DNA from: Lachnospiraceae bacterium
GTDB taxonomy: Bacteria; Bacillota; Clostridia; Lachnospirales; Lachnospiraceae
Direction of reading: 5' to 3'
DNA: 18,119 nt
Assembly: GCA_900754855.1 (NCBI GenBank)
Contig: CAAEEI010000056.1
Coordinates: forward strand, 1 to 18,119
In this document: piece after piece, positions 1 through 6,617 of the stretch
Position numbering within the stretch: position 1 is the first letter of the stretch
How the letters are laid out: each line of letters begins with the position of its first letter
Notes under the pieces: model-generated
The model's input: only the letters and a program-made list of their open reading frames with translations
What the model was told of the DNA's origin: nothing
Database searches by the model: none
Translations under genes and position numbers: made by a program

Positions 1-59
1 CTGCAGCATTCGTATAAAGGAACGTAACTAGTAGGAAAGTATTAGAAAAGAGGAAAAAG

Positions 60-794
60 ATGTTAAAAAGAAAAGAAAAAATGAGTATTTTAACGATGGC
101 ATTACTGGTACTTTTTGCCGTGGCGCCTGTTGCCAATGCCATGCATATTATGGAAGGTTTCCTTCCGGTAAGTCACTGTATTCTCTGGATGGTGATTTGT
201 CTGCCATTCCTGATTATGGGCTTGATGAACATTAAAAAAGTTCTCCAGCATGACCGGAAAACACTGACGATTCTGGCGCTGACCGGCGCTTTCGTGTTCG
301 TGTTATCTTCTCTGAAGATTCCATCTGTGACCGGAAGCTGTTCTCATATGACGGGTACAGGATTGGGAGCCATTTTATTTGGCCCTTGCATCACCAGTAT
401 TCTGGGAATCATCGTGCTGATCTTTCAGGCGGTACTTCTGGCACACGGCGGACTGACCACTTTGGGGGCAAACTGTTTCTCCATGGCCATTGCCGGCCCG
501 ATTATTTCCTACCTGATTTATAAATTATTGAAAAAAATGAATGTCAATAAAAAAGTTACCGTCTTTCTGGCTGCGTTTATCGGGGATTTATTTACTTACT
601 GTGTGACCAGCGTTCAGTTGGCGGTTGCCTATCCATCCGAGGCAGGAGGCGTAGTTGCTTCTTTAGGAAAATTCCTTGGAATCTTTGCCGCTACGCAGGT
701 TCCTCTGGCGATTATCGAAGGTATTCTTACGGTAATTATCGTCATTGGTCTTGAAACATATGCGAAAGACGAATTAAAGAGTCTGAATTTCTAG
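60..794 (+). CDS. cbiM: Cobalt ECF transporter substrate-binding membrane component CbiM
   Basis: This integral membrane protein is the substrate-specific S component of a cobalt (energy-coupling factor) importer that feeds cobalamin synthesis. It has an N-terminal hydrophobic signal segment ending VANA, followed by MHIMEGFLP at residues 28-36. In the family, the N terminus exposed after cleavage, with the His one residue in, binds the metal. The rest is strongly hydrophobic with about six membrane segments, and 244 residues is normal for CbiM. An AGAGGA sequence lies just before the ATG at 60. cbiN follows after 14 bases. A cobalamin riboswitch is common ahead of such genes, but only 59 bases of upstream sequence are in the window and I cannot recognise one there. 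Family assignment is firm; nickel instead of cobalt is a weaker alternative, made less likely by CbiN. Confidence 0.93.
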   Translation: MLKRKEKMSILTMALLVLFAVAPVANAMHIMEGFLPVSHCILWMVICLPFLIMGLMNIKKVLQHDRKTLTILALTGAFVFVLSSLKIPSVTGSCSHMTGTGLGAILFGPCITSILGIIVLIFQAVLLAHGGLTTLGANCFSMAIAGPIISYLIYKLLKKMNVNKKVTVFLAAFIGDLFTYCVTSVQLAVAYPSEAGGVVASLGKFLGIFAATQVPLAIIEGILTVIIVIGLETYAKDELKSLNF

Positions 795-808
795 GGAGGA
801 GCGAAAAG

Positions 809-1156
809 ATGAGTAAAAATACAAAAACCGTATTGATCATGTTAGTGGTGGTGGCACTCATTGCCATTGTACCGTTATTTGCTTTAAAAGACGCGGAATT
901 TGGCGGTTCTGATGACGCAGGAAGCCAGATGATTTCTGAAATTCAGGGAGAAGAATACGAACCATGGTTTACCCCGGTTCTGGAATCCGCTCTCGGCGGA
1001 GAACTGCCGGGCGAGGTAGAAAGTATGATTTTCTGTCTCCAGACTGGTATCGGCGTCGGCATCATCGCCTTTGTCATGGGACGTTTTGTGGAAAGAAAAA
1101 AATGGACGGATAAACTGGAAAAAGGAGATAAGCTGGCTGCGTCAGATGGAAACTAA
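809..1156 (+). CDS. cbiN: Cobalt ECF transporter auxiliary protein CbiN
   Basis: CbiN is a small membrane protein that works with CbiM in cobalt uptake. The 115 residues show the expected plan: a membrane helix near residues 8-26, an acidic extracytoplasmic loop containing EYEPWF, and a second helix near residues 73-90 followed by the basic stop-transfer stretch RFVERKK. A strong GGGAGGAG ribosome site precedes the ATG. It lies in the same transcript as cbiM. In most genomes cbiQ (transmembrane partner) and cbiO (ATPase) come next, but here the coding stops and a gene-free stretch begins. The CbiMN pair may use CbiQO or a general ECF module encoded elsewhere, or the operon may have been broken. 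Confidence 0.92.
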   Translation: MSKNTKTVLIMLVVVALIAIVPLFALKDAEFGGSDDAGSQMISEIQGEEYEPWFTPVLESALGGELPGEVESMIFCLQTGIGVGIIAFVMGRFVERKKWTDKLEKGDKLAASDGN

Positions 1157-1271
1157 TCCGAAGTAAGCGGGAACAGCGAAAAATATTCAGATTATAGTAA
1201 GAAAAAAACAACTCTCAATTCTCAAAATTAAAGCATTATAGGCAAAAAAAGCCGTAGTCGATTTTAATCGT

Positions 1272-1321
1272 ATACCGACCTTCAAAAGTTAGATCTAAAA
1301 CTAATGATTGGAGGTCGGTAT
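1272..1321. repeat. 10-bp inverted repeat, possible IS3-type end
   Basis: ATACCGACCT at 1272-1281 is matched exactly in reverse complement by AGGTCGGTAT at 1312-1321. Pairing continues imperfectly inward (CAA with TTG, TTAG with CTAA), leaving a loop of about eight bases. The palindrome contains CTTCAAAAGTTAG, which is like the ends of IS3/IS150-type elements, and a related block in the same orientation lies at 1393-1412. It is followed by TTT only, so it is a poor terminator for cbiMN, although that role cannot be excluded. Confidence 0.45.
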
Positions 1322-1453
1322 TTTAGGTTCGAAGGTCTCTAAATAATTTTATTTTAGAGTTATATAAAATAAACAATATACATCAGTTGAACTGACCCCA
1401 AAAGTTAGGATGGATAGATTCTACTCAAGATAGGTTTCATATTTTAGTTGTAT

Positions 1454-1490
1454 AAAAATATCTCCAACCGTACAACTACAGTTGGAGATA
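1454..1490 (-). terminator. Intrinsic terminator of the LOG gene
   Basis: Read on the minus strand, TATCTCCAAC pairs with GTTGGAGATA (1459-1468 with 1481-1490, 10 bp, 12-base loop) and is followed directly by TTTTT (1454-1458). It starts 12 bases after the stop codon of the LOG gene. The loop also has a complement just beyond the T tract (1445-1452 with 1471-1478), which would allow a pseudoknot or a competing hairpin. Confidence 0.85.
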
Positions 1491-1502
1491 GAAGAAGTTT
1501 AT

Positions 1503-2054
1503 TTATCCCAATAATTGATCAATGTATTCCACTGCTTTTGCAGGGTCGTTACAAATATAAAGCAGATCCCGTGCCCGGCGACGAATGAATCCTTTCTCCG
1601 TGCACTGATCAAGAAATCCAATGAGATCATCGTAATATCCATCCACATTAAATAATACGATAGGGGCATCTTTTTGTCCCAGTTCTGCCAGGGTGATGAC
1701 CTGAAAAAATTCATCAAAGGTTCCGATGCCGCCCGGAGCCACAATAAAGGCGTCCGCCCGGTCTTCCATGATTTTTTTCCGTTCTCCCATGGTCTGTGTG
1801 CGGATGATTTCTGTACAGTCATGATTGATGTCTTCAAATTTTTCCATAAAATAAGGAACGATACCAATCACTGTGCCCCCAGCCTGAGCAGCGCCTCTGG
1901 CACAGGCGCCCATGACACCTCCTGCCCCTCCGCCATAAATAATCTGGTGATGACGACGGGCAATCTCCCTTCCAAGTTTTTCGGTTTCCGTGATAAAGAC
2001 CGGTGCGATTTTATCACTGGCTGCGCCGTATACACATATTGTCCGTTTACCCAT
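1503..2054 (-). CDS. LOG-family protein (cytokinin riboside 5'-monophosphate phosphoribohydrolase type)
   Basis: Members of this Rossmann-fold family (TIGR00730) hydrolyse N6-modified AMP or related nucleoside monophosphates, releasing the base and ribose 5-phosphate; in most non-plant-associated bacteria the physiological substrate is unsettled. The 183-residue protein has the family signatures: GGGAGGVMG at about residues 41-49, the conserved RK pair near 92-93 and the active-site motif PGGIGTFDE at 107-115. I place the start at the ATG at 2054 because GGGAGG sits eight bases upstream; an ATG 15 bases further out overlaps that ribosome site. It is transcribed alone, against its neighbours, from a promoter at 2155-2183 to a terminator at 1454-1490. 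Cytosolic. Older annotations call such proteins 'lysine decarboxylase', which is wrong for the family. Confidence 0.9.
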   Translation of the reverse strand: MGKRTICVYGAASDKIAPVFITETEKLGREIARRHHQIIYGGGAGGVMGACARGAAQAGGTVIGIVPYFMEKFEDINHDCTEIIRTQTMGERKKIMEDRADAFIVAPGGIGTFDEFFQVITLAELGQKDAPIVLFNVDGYYDDLIGFLDQCTEKGFIRRRARDLLYICNDPAKAVEYIDQLLG

Positions 2055-2154
2055 AATCAAACCTCCCATCTGTCTCTTTAACGATAAAATTTTCTGAAAA
2101 TATCTTTGAAAAAGAATAAAAAGTGAAAAAAATAACGTAAAGAAATATACTGTG

Positions 2155-2183
2155 ATTATAACATTCTATGAATTGAAAGACAA
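2155..2183 (-). promoter_or_regulatory. Sigma-A promoter for the LOG gene
   Basis: On the minus strand TTGTCT (2178-2183) and TATAAT (2155-2160) are separated by exactly 17 bases. Transcription would start near 2148, leaving a leader of about 94 bases before the ATG at 2054. The -10 is consensus; the -35 has two mismatches. Confidence 0.7.
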
Positions 2184-2233
2184 CAGGGTGTCAAAGATTT
2201 CACAGAAAATACAAAAATGGGAAAAAGCCTGTC

Positions 2234-2262
2234 TTTACAGAAAAAAAGAATGCCGATAAAAT
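2234..2262 (+). promoter_or_regulatory. Candidate promoter for the corrinoid-activation operon
   Basis: TTTACA (2234-2239) and TAAAAT (2257-2262) are spaced by 17 bases, in the correct orientation for the gene starting at 2337. A 7-bp inverted repeat, CCTGTCT (2229-2235) and AGACAGG (2270-2276), brackets the promoter. One arm touches the -35 and the other lies at the expected start of transcription, so it could be an operator. The surrounding sequence is very A-rich, which lowers certainty. Confidence 0.5.
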
Positions 2263-2336
2263 AAAAAGCAGACAGGGTCATAATAAGGAAAAACAGATAG
2301 AACTATAACAAGAAGAGAAAATCGCAGGTGGGCAGA

Positions 2337-3017
2337 ATGAACAGGTACAGGGAAAAAATAAAGATAGATGAAGAACAGTTATATGGCAGACTGCATATTG
2401 ACGGAGATTCTCCCGCAGATCGTCTGGCGAGAAAATTATTGCCGGAATTAAAACAGATGGCGGAAGAAAACATGAATCTGCAAATGTGCTATCTGACAGG
2501 AAAAAAAGCCTTTGAAACAGGGATTGCCCGGGCGGACGCCTGCGAGGAGCAGATTATCTGTCTGGTCTACGGCCAGGGCAATCCGGAAAAGATTCTGGAG
2601 GAGATGTACAGGCAGGAAAAATATCTGGAGGCATGGCTGTTTGACGCCCTGTTAAATCTGTATGTATTTCAGGGGGCAGAACAACTGACGGCGCAGATAG
2701 AAAGCCTGTATGAACAAAAAGGTTTTTTTCTGACAGAATGTCTGACGCCCGGCGATGGAGAAATTCCGTTAAAGCGGCAAAAAAATTTATTATTTCTGAT
2801 GAAAAAAGAAGAAAATCTCCCGGTGGAAATCAACGATGGATATATGTTGAAGCCGGAAAAATCGCTGCTTTTTGCTTTTGGGGCAAAAAAAAATATGGAG
2901 AGACAAAAAAACATACGCTATTGTCAGCAATGTCACCGAAAGGATTGTCTCTTTCGTATGAAAAATGAGGCAAAAGAGCAAAGCAGGAAAACAGCGGAGG
3001 AGAAAAATGCGATATAA
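2337..3017 (+). CDS. MetH-activation-domain-like protein, partner of the corrinoid activator
   Basis: The 226-residue protein resembles the vitamin B12-dependent methionine synthase activation fold found as stand-alone proteins in Clostridia. The clearest match is GYMLKPEKS at residues 168-176, followed by LLFAFGA, recalling the region of MetH that binds S-adenosylmethionine. The C terminus carries a Cys cluster, CQQCHRKDC (Cys196, 199, 204), that could hold a metal or cluster. There are no membrane segments. AGGTGG lies five bases before the ATG at 2337; a GTG nine bases earlier overlaps that ribosome site and is less likely. The frame overlaps the downstream RACo-like gene by 11 bases, so the two are translationally coupled. 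Inferred role: helping to return a corrinoid cofactor to the active Co(I) or methyl state. The corrinoid protein it serves is not in the window. Confidence 0.65.
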   Translation: MNRYREKIKIDEEQLYGRLHIDGDSPADRLARKLLPELKQMAEENMNLQMCYLTGKKAFETGIARADACEEQIICLVYGQGNPEKILEEMYRQEKYLEAWLFDALLNLYVFQGAEQLTAQIESLYEQKGFFLTECLTPGDGEIPLKRQKNLLFLMKKEENLPVEINDGYMLKPEKSLLFAFGAKKNMERQKNIRYCQQCHRKDCLFRMKNEAKEQSRKTAEEKNAI

Positions 3018-4788
3018 GATTAAGCTGATCAATCAAAAGAAAGAAATGGAGGCAGAAGGAGGCACACTGGCAGAAATCTGTGCCCTGGCCGGTTATCCCC
3101 TGAATCTGGTGTGCGGAGGAAGGGGAACCTGTAAAAAATGTCAGGTGACCATAAAAAGAAAAGGACAGACCGCCGTGGAGGAGGTTCTCGCCTGTAAAAC
3201 TGTGGTCGATCAGGATATGGAAGTCTATCTGCACGAAACGGATGAACAAAAGGGCGCCCGGATATTGACGGAAGGTAAGGCGCCCGGGTGTTTGGCTTTT
3301 ATGGATGGTACGGGGCAGCAGAAAAGGAAACTTCGCCCGTCGGTGAAGAAAAAGTATTTTTCCCGGGAAGAGCAGATCCCCGGGCAGGGGGGAGCTTTTT
3401 TGCAGGGAGCGTCTTTACCGGTGATGCGAAAATTTTCTGCCCTGTGCGCAGAAGAAGAGTATACCGGATGCACCTTTGTCTATTACCGGGACGGCATTGT
3501 GGATGTGCAAAAGGGAGATACCACAACCTGGTGTTACGGAGCAGCGATAGATCTGGGAACGACCACGGTGGCCTGCTATTTTTATGACCTCGTACATGGC
3601 CGGCTTCTTGCCACAAAGTCAGCGATGAATCGACAGATCATCCACGGGGCTGACGTGATCGCCAGAAATGCCTACAGTCAGGAAAGACCGGAACATGTGG
3701 AGGAATTACAGCAGTTGATTCTGGATACCATCAATGCGATGCTGGAAGAGACGGCGGCAGAATACCCGGAACTGAAAGCAAACCTGTATCATATTGTACT
3801 TTGTGGCAACAGCATGATGCAGCATCTTTTCTATGGTTTGTCTCCGGTACATCTGGGGGTGGCGCCCTTTGCCAGTATAACGAAGGACGCCGTCATCAGC
3901 AGACAAAAAGAATGTGGTCTTCATGGCGCTCCGGAGGGAATCGCAGAATTTCTTCCTCTGCTCGGCGGTTTTGTCGGCGCAGATACTACGGCGGTATTGC
4001 TGCCACTGGCGAAAGAAGGAAAGAAACAAAACTATCTGGTGGCCGATCTGGGTACAAACGGAGAAATTGCGGTGGGGGATGGAGAGCAGTTCATGGTGGC
4101 TTCCACCGCCTGCGGACCGGCGCTGGAAGGGGGGAACATCGCCTGCGGTATGCGGGGGACAGAAGGCGCCATTGAAACGGTCTCCCTGGCCAATGATCAG
4201 GTAGAGTTACAGGTCATCGGCGGAGGAGAAGCGCTGGGATTATGCGGATCCGGCATAGTGGATGCGGTGGCAGAGCTTTACCGGGTCGGGCTGATGGATG
4301 AAACCGGACGTTTACGGTCATCCAGGGAATATACGCAGCTTTATCCGGGCAGGAAACTGGGAGAAAGAATCCGCGAGGTGGAATCGTATAATCCGGCCTT
4401 TTTTTTCACTGAGGGAGAACGCCCGGTGTATTTAAGTCAGAAAGACATTCGCCAGATTCAACTGGCGAAAAGTTCGATTTATTCCGGTTGTATGGCCCTT
4501 CTGGCAAAAAACGGGCTGACGCCGGACGATGTGGACATCTTCCTTCTGGCCGGAGCCTTTGGCCATTATCTCTCTGTGGAACATGCGCTGGCCATCGGTC
4601 TGCTCCCGCCGGTGCCAGAAGAAAAGATCTTATCCGTAGGAAATGGGGCAGGGCAGGGCGCCCAGGCATTTTTACTGGATGATTCTTATCGGGAAATACT
4701 GGGACGCTTGCTGCCGAAGGTCAGTCATATGGAACTGGCTTCCAGTGAAACATTTATGGAGAATTATATTTTGCATATGAATTTTTAA
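3007..4788 (+). CDS. RACo-type corrinoid-activating ferredoxin/ASKHA ATPase
   Basis: Reductive activators of corrinoid proteins use ATP to drive electrons from a [2Fe-2S] cluster onto inactive Co(II) corrinoids of methyltransferases. The 593-residue product has an N-terminal ferredoxin domain with Cys36, Cys42, Cys45 (CGGRGTCKKC) and Cys63 as cluster ligands. A linker follows, then a large ASKHA domain with phosphate loops IDLGTTT (181-187) and DLGTNGE (347-353), the block TACGPALEGGNI, GLCGSGIVDAV, and LAGAFGHYLS from about 514. Size and order fit the DUF4445/RACo family. GGAGGAG ends four bases before the ATG at 3007; a longer frame from 2965 lacks such a site and would overlap the upstream gene further. 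The overlap with the MetH-activation-like gene marks one functional unit. It is probably cytosolic. No terminator is evident before the CIRCE region. Confidence 0.88.
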   Translation: MRYKIKLINQKKEMEAEGGTLAEICALAGYPLNLVCGGRGTCKKCQVTIKRKGQTAVEEVLACKTVVDQDMEVYLHETDEQKGARILTEGKAPGCLAFMDGTGQQKRKLRPSVKKKYFSREEQIPGQGGAFLQGASLPVMRKFSALCAEEEYTGCTFVYYRDGIVDVQKGDTTTWCYGAAIDLGTTTVACYFYDLVHGRLLATKSAMNRQIIHGADVIARNAYSQERPEHVEELQQLILDTINAMLEETAAEYPELKANLYHIVLCGNSMMQHLFYGLSPVHLGVAPFASITKDAVISRQKECGLHGAPEGIAEFLPLLGGFVGADTTAVLLPLAKEGKKQNYLVADLGTNGEIAVGDGEQFMVASTACGPALEGGNIACGMRGTEGAIETVSLANDQVELQVIGGGEALGLCGSGIVDAVAELYRVGLMDETGRLRSSREYTQLYPGRKLGERIREVESYNPAFFFTEGERPVYLSQKDIRQIQLAKSSIYSGCMALLAKNGLTPDDVDIFLLAGAFGHYLSVEHALAIGLLPPVPEEKILSVGNGAGQGAQAFLLDDSYREILGRLLPKVSHMELASSETFMENYILHMNF

Positions 4789-4845
4789 GCAAAGGCAAAA
4801 TTGCAAAGACAAAATAAAAAAAGACACAAAATATTCATATAATTA

Positions 4846-4872
4846 TTAGCACTCAATATTGACGAGTGCTAA
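4846..4872. promoter_or_regulatory. CIRCE operator (HrcA binding site)
   Basis: TTAGCACTC (4846-4854) and GAGTGCTAA (4864-4872) form a perfect 9-9-9 inverted repeat identical to the CIRCE consensus. HrcA, the repressor of class I heat-shock genes in Firmicutes, binds this element. It overlaps the -35 box of the hsp20 promoter, so bound HrcA would block RNA polymerase directly. hrcA itself is not in the window. Confidence 0.97.
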
Positions 4873-4887
4873 TAAAAGTGGTATAAC
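4859..4887 (+). promoter_or_regulatory. Sigma-A promoter of hsp20, embedded in CIRCE
   Basis: TTGACG (4859-4864) and TATAAC (4882-4887) are separated by 17 bases. The -35 occupies the CIRCE spacer and the first base of its right arm, and the right arm fills the start of the promoter spacer. Transcription should begin near 4894, giving a short leader of about 26 bases before the hsp20 ATG. Confidence 0.85.
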
Positions 4888-4919
4888 ATAGGCAGAACGA
4901 GGAAGAAGGAGTGATACTT

Positions 4920-5366
4920 ATGTTGATACCTGGTATTTTTGGAGATAATTTATTTGATGATTTCTTTGATTTTGATTATCCGGTAAAAAAGGTGCACAAG
5001 AAGCAGGAGCCGGCAGATAACCGGATGAAGACCGATATTAAAGAGTATGCAAAAGGATATGAACTGGATATTGATCTGCCGGGATACCAGAAAGAAAATA
5101 TTCAGGCAGAGTTAAAAGATGGGTATCTGACCATCCGTGCAAAATATTCTGACCATCAGGAAGAAACGGCGCAGAAAACAGGAAGATTTATCCGCAGAGA
5201 AAGATGTACCGGTTCTTGCAGCCGAAGCTTTTATGTCGGGGAAGAGATTACCCGGGAAGACATTAAAGCAAAATATGAAAACGGGGTATTGAGACTATCT
5301 GTTCCTAAAAAAGAACCAAAGAAACCGGAAGCGGAAGCAAAGAAATTTATTACCATCGAGGGTTAA
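4920..5366 (+). CDS. Small heat-shock protein, Hsp20/alpha-crystallin family
   Basis: This ATP-independent holdase binds unfolding proteins in the cytosol and passes them to the DnaK system. The 148-residue product starts MLIPGIFGDNLFDDFF, a typical clostridial Hsp20 N terminus. The alpha-crystallin domain covers roughly residues 37-130, ending with the conserved ENGVLRLSVPK. The C-terminal tail has the I-x-I anchor (FITIEG) used for oligomer assembly. I use the ATG at 4920, eight bases after GGAG; a GTG at 4911 overlaps that ribosome site. A CTGSC pair of cysteines sits in the crystallin domain, where relatives often have aromatic residues, which might give redox sensitivity. Regulation is by HrcA through CIRCE. 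dnaJ follows after a strong hairpin. Confidence 0.95.
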   Translation: MLIPGIFGDNLFDDFFDFDYPVKKVHKKQEPADNRMKTDIKEYAKGYELDIDLPGYQKENIQAELKDGYLTIRAKYSDHQEETAQKTGRFIRRERCTGSCSRSFYVGEEITREDIKAKYENGVLRLSVPKKEPKKPEAEAKKFITIEG

Positions 5367-5388
5367 TGGTACCTCTTAATTTATACGG

Positions 5389-5459
5389 GACTGTTGCATA
5401 ACCAATGTTTTACATTAATGGTATCCATTAATGCAAACGGCTTATGCAGCAGTCTTTTT
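5389..5459 (+). terminator. Compound hairpin with T tract between hsp20 and dnaJ
   Basis: GACTGTTGCATAA (5389-5401) pairs with TTATGCAGCAGTC (5442-5454) over 13 bp with a single G-U pair, and TTTTT follows at 5455-5459. Inside the loop is a second perfect hairpin, CATTAATGG (5413-5421) with CCATTAATG (5425-5433), three-base loop. The layout is that of an intrinsic terminator with a structured loop. As dnaJ starts only 34 bases later with no visible separate promoter, it probably acts as an attenuator that lowers dnaJ relative to hsp20. Confidence 0.7.
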
Positions 5460-5493
5460 CAATGGAATCAGCAGGAAGAAAGCAGGTGATTTT

Positions 5494-6462
5494 ATGGCAA
5501 AACGAGATTATTATGCAGTGCTGGGCGTTGGGAAAAACGCAGATCACGCAGAGATAAAAAGAGCTTATCGTAAACTGGCTAAAAAGTATCATCCGGATAC
5601 CAATGGAGGAAATGCGGCGGCAAACGAAAAGTTTAAAGAAATATCGGAAGCTTATGAAGTGCTGAGTGACGAAAAAAAGAAGAAGCTTTACGATCGCTTC
5701 GGGCACAGAGCCTTTGACGGAAGCATGGGCGCAGATCCGGAAGCATTTTATGAACAAAGCGGCTTCGGCGGAGGCTTTGGTGGAAACGGTTATGGAAACA
5801 GTTATGGAAACAGCCGGGAATATCACTTTGAAAGTGGAAACATGGAGGATATTTTTAAAGAGTTTTTTGGCGGCAACGGCAGTTTTCGCTGGGGACAGGA
5901 TTTTGGGAAAGGAAGCAAAACGCAGTCCGGATACGGTCAGAAAGGCGCCGATGTCACAGCCAGACTGCATGTCACTCTTCAGGATGTGGTCTCCGGCGCT
6001 GACCGGACAGTTACCTATAAAGATGAACAGGGAAAGCGGCGCTCCCTTCAGGTGCACATTCCTGCCGGTATTGATACCGGTCAGAAAATCCGTCTTAAAG
6101 GGAAGGGAAATGCCGGAATCTATGGCGGAGAACCGGGAGATCTTTATCTGGAAATCATAGTGGATGAACAAAAAGGGTATGAACGAAAAGGAAGAGATAT
6201 TTATACCCGTGTGCAGATTCCTTTTACCACAGCCGTTTTCGGAGGAGAAGCCATTGTCCCTACCCTCTATGGAAAGGTAAGCTGCAGGATAAAAGAAGGC
6301 ACCCAGTCCGGTACCCGGATCCGCCTTAAAGGCAAGGGGCTGGCGGACATGAAGCAGCCTTCCCAAAAAGGAGATGAGTATGTCATCATAGAGATTCAGG
6401 TTCCGAAACACCTGAGTCAGGAAGCCAGACAAAAGCTCAGAGAATACCAGCGTATGACGTAA
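5494..6462 (+). CDS. Class II DnaJ-type co-chaperone (CbpA-like, no zinc finger)
   Basis: J-domain proteins stimulate the ATPase of DnaK and deliver clients to it. The 322-residue protein has an N-terminal J domain (about 4-68) with the essential HPD tripeptide at 33-35. A Gly/Phe-rich linker follows, including the short repeat YGNSYGNS near residue 105, and then two C-terminal beta-barrel client-binding domains from about 150 to the end. The CxxCxGxG zinc-finger repeats of classical DnaJ are missing, which places it in class II beside CbpA. The start MAKRDYY is the family's usual one and has AGGTGAT upstream; an earlier ATG at 5431 lies inside the upstream hairpin. It probably shares the CIRCE-controlled transcript with hsp20. 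Pairing of a holdase with a J protein suggests a stress-specific client hand-off. Confidence 0.93.
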   Translation: MAKRDYYAVLGVGKNADHAEIKRAYRKLAKKYHPDTNGGNAAANEKFKEISEAYEVLSDEKKKKLYDRFGHRAFDGSMGADPEAFYEQSGFGGGFGGNGYGNSYGNSREYHFESGNMEDIFKEFFGGNGSFRWGQDFGKGSKTQSGYGQKGADVTARLHVTLQDVVSGADRTVTYKDEQGKRRSLQVHIPAGIDTGQKIRLKGKGNAGIYGGEPGDLYLEIIVDEQKGYERKGRDIYTRVQIPFTTAVFGGEAIVPTLYGKVSCRIKEGTQSGTRIRLKGKGLADMKQPSQKGDEYVIIEIQVPKHLSQEARQKLREYQRMT

Positions 6463-6497
6463 AAGCCTTTTCTGGACAGGGGAAAATACAAATTCTC

Positions 6498-6526
6498 TTG
6501 CAGTTTGGTGCGTTTGAATATATAAT
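6498..6526 (+). promoter_or_regulatory. Sigma-A promoter of the cysD-cysNC-sulfotransferase-CHR operon
   Basis: TTGCAG (6498-6503) and the consensus TATAAT (6521-6526) are 17 bases apart. Transcription would start near 6533, giving a leader of about 115 bases. No SAM riboswitch or T-box pattern is recognisable in that leader, so control is unlikely to be through the usual sulfur-starvation riboswitch. An AT-rich near-palindromic stretch (about 6538-6573) just downstream could be a repressor site. Confidence 0.75.
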
Positions 6527-6586
6527 AAGATAACGTGTAATAATTATGTAACAATATAATTGTATTATACAGGAAACCGTACCTTG

Positions 6587-6617
6587 CTTCGGATAAAGGG
6601 GATAAACCTGTCCGGAG
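6587..6617 (+). promoter_or_regulatory. Leader hairpin ahead of cysD
   Basis: CTTCGGA (6587-6593) pairs with TCCGGAG (6611-6617) with one G-U pair, and AGG (6597-6599) can pair with CCT (6607-6609) inside it. The structure ends 17 bases before the AAGGAG ribosome site of cysD. It has no T tract, so it is not a terminator; it may affect translation start or RNA stability. I do not recognise it as a named RNA family. Confidence 0.35.

Larger units (their letters stand above)
1157..1502. other. Gene-free stretch with repeat scars between cbiN and the LOG gene
   Basis: No credible coding frame is present in this 346-base stretch, and base composition is visibly more AT-rich than in the genes around it. 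It holds a 10-bp inverted repeat at 1272-1321, a second block at 1393-1412 reading TGACCCCAAAAGTTAGGATG that resembles the block at 1277-1297, and the minus-strand terminator of the LOG gene. The GACC-(N)-CAAAAGTTAG blocks resemble the outer ends of IS3/IS150-type insertion sequences. No transposase remnant can be read, so this is at most an old scar. Confidence 0.5.

Noticed and set aside
1..59. Cobalamin riboswitch upstream of cbiM
   Set aside because: Expected from the gene's function, but no B12-box or recognisable conserved core appears in the 59 bases available.
1304..1342. Twelve-codon reading frame inside the inverted repeat downstream of cbiN
   Set aside because: No ribosome site, and the frame simply reads through the palindrome arm; more likely part of a repeat scar.
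5428..6432. Long minus-strand open frame opposite dnaJ
   Set aside because: It mirrors a well-supported J-domain gene, has no recognisable domain and no ribosome site; it is an antisense shadow.
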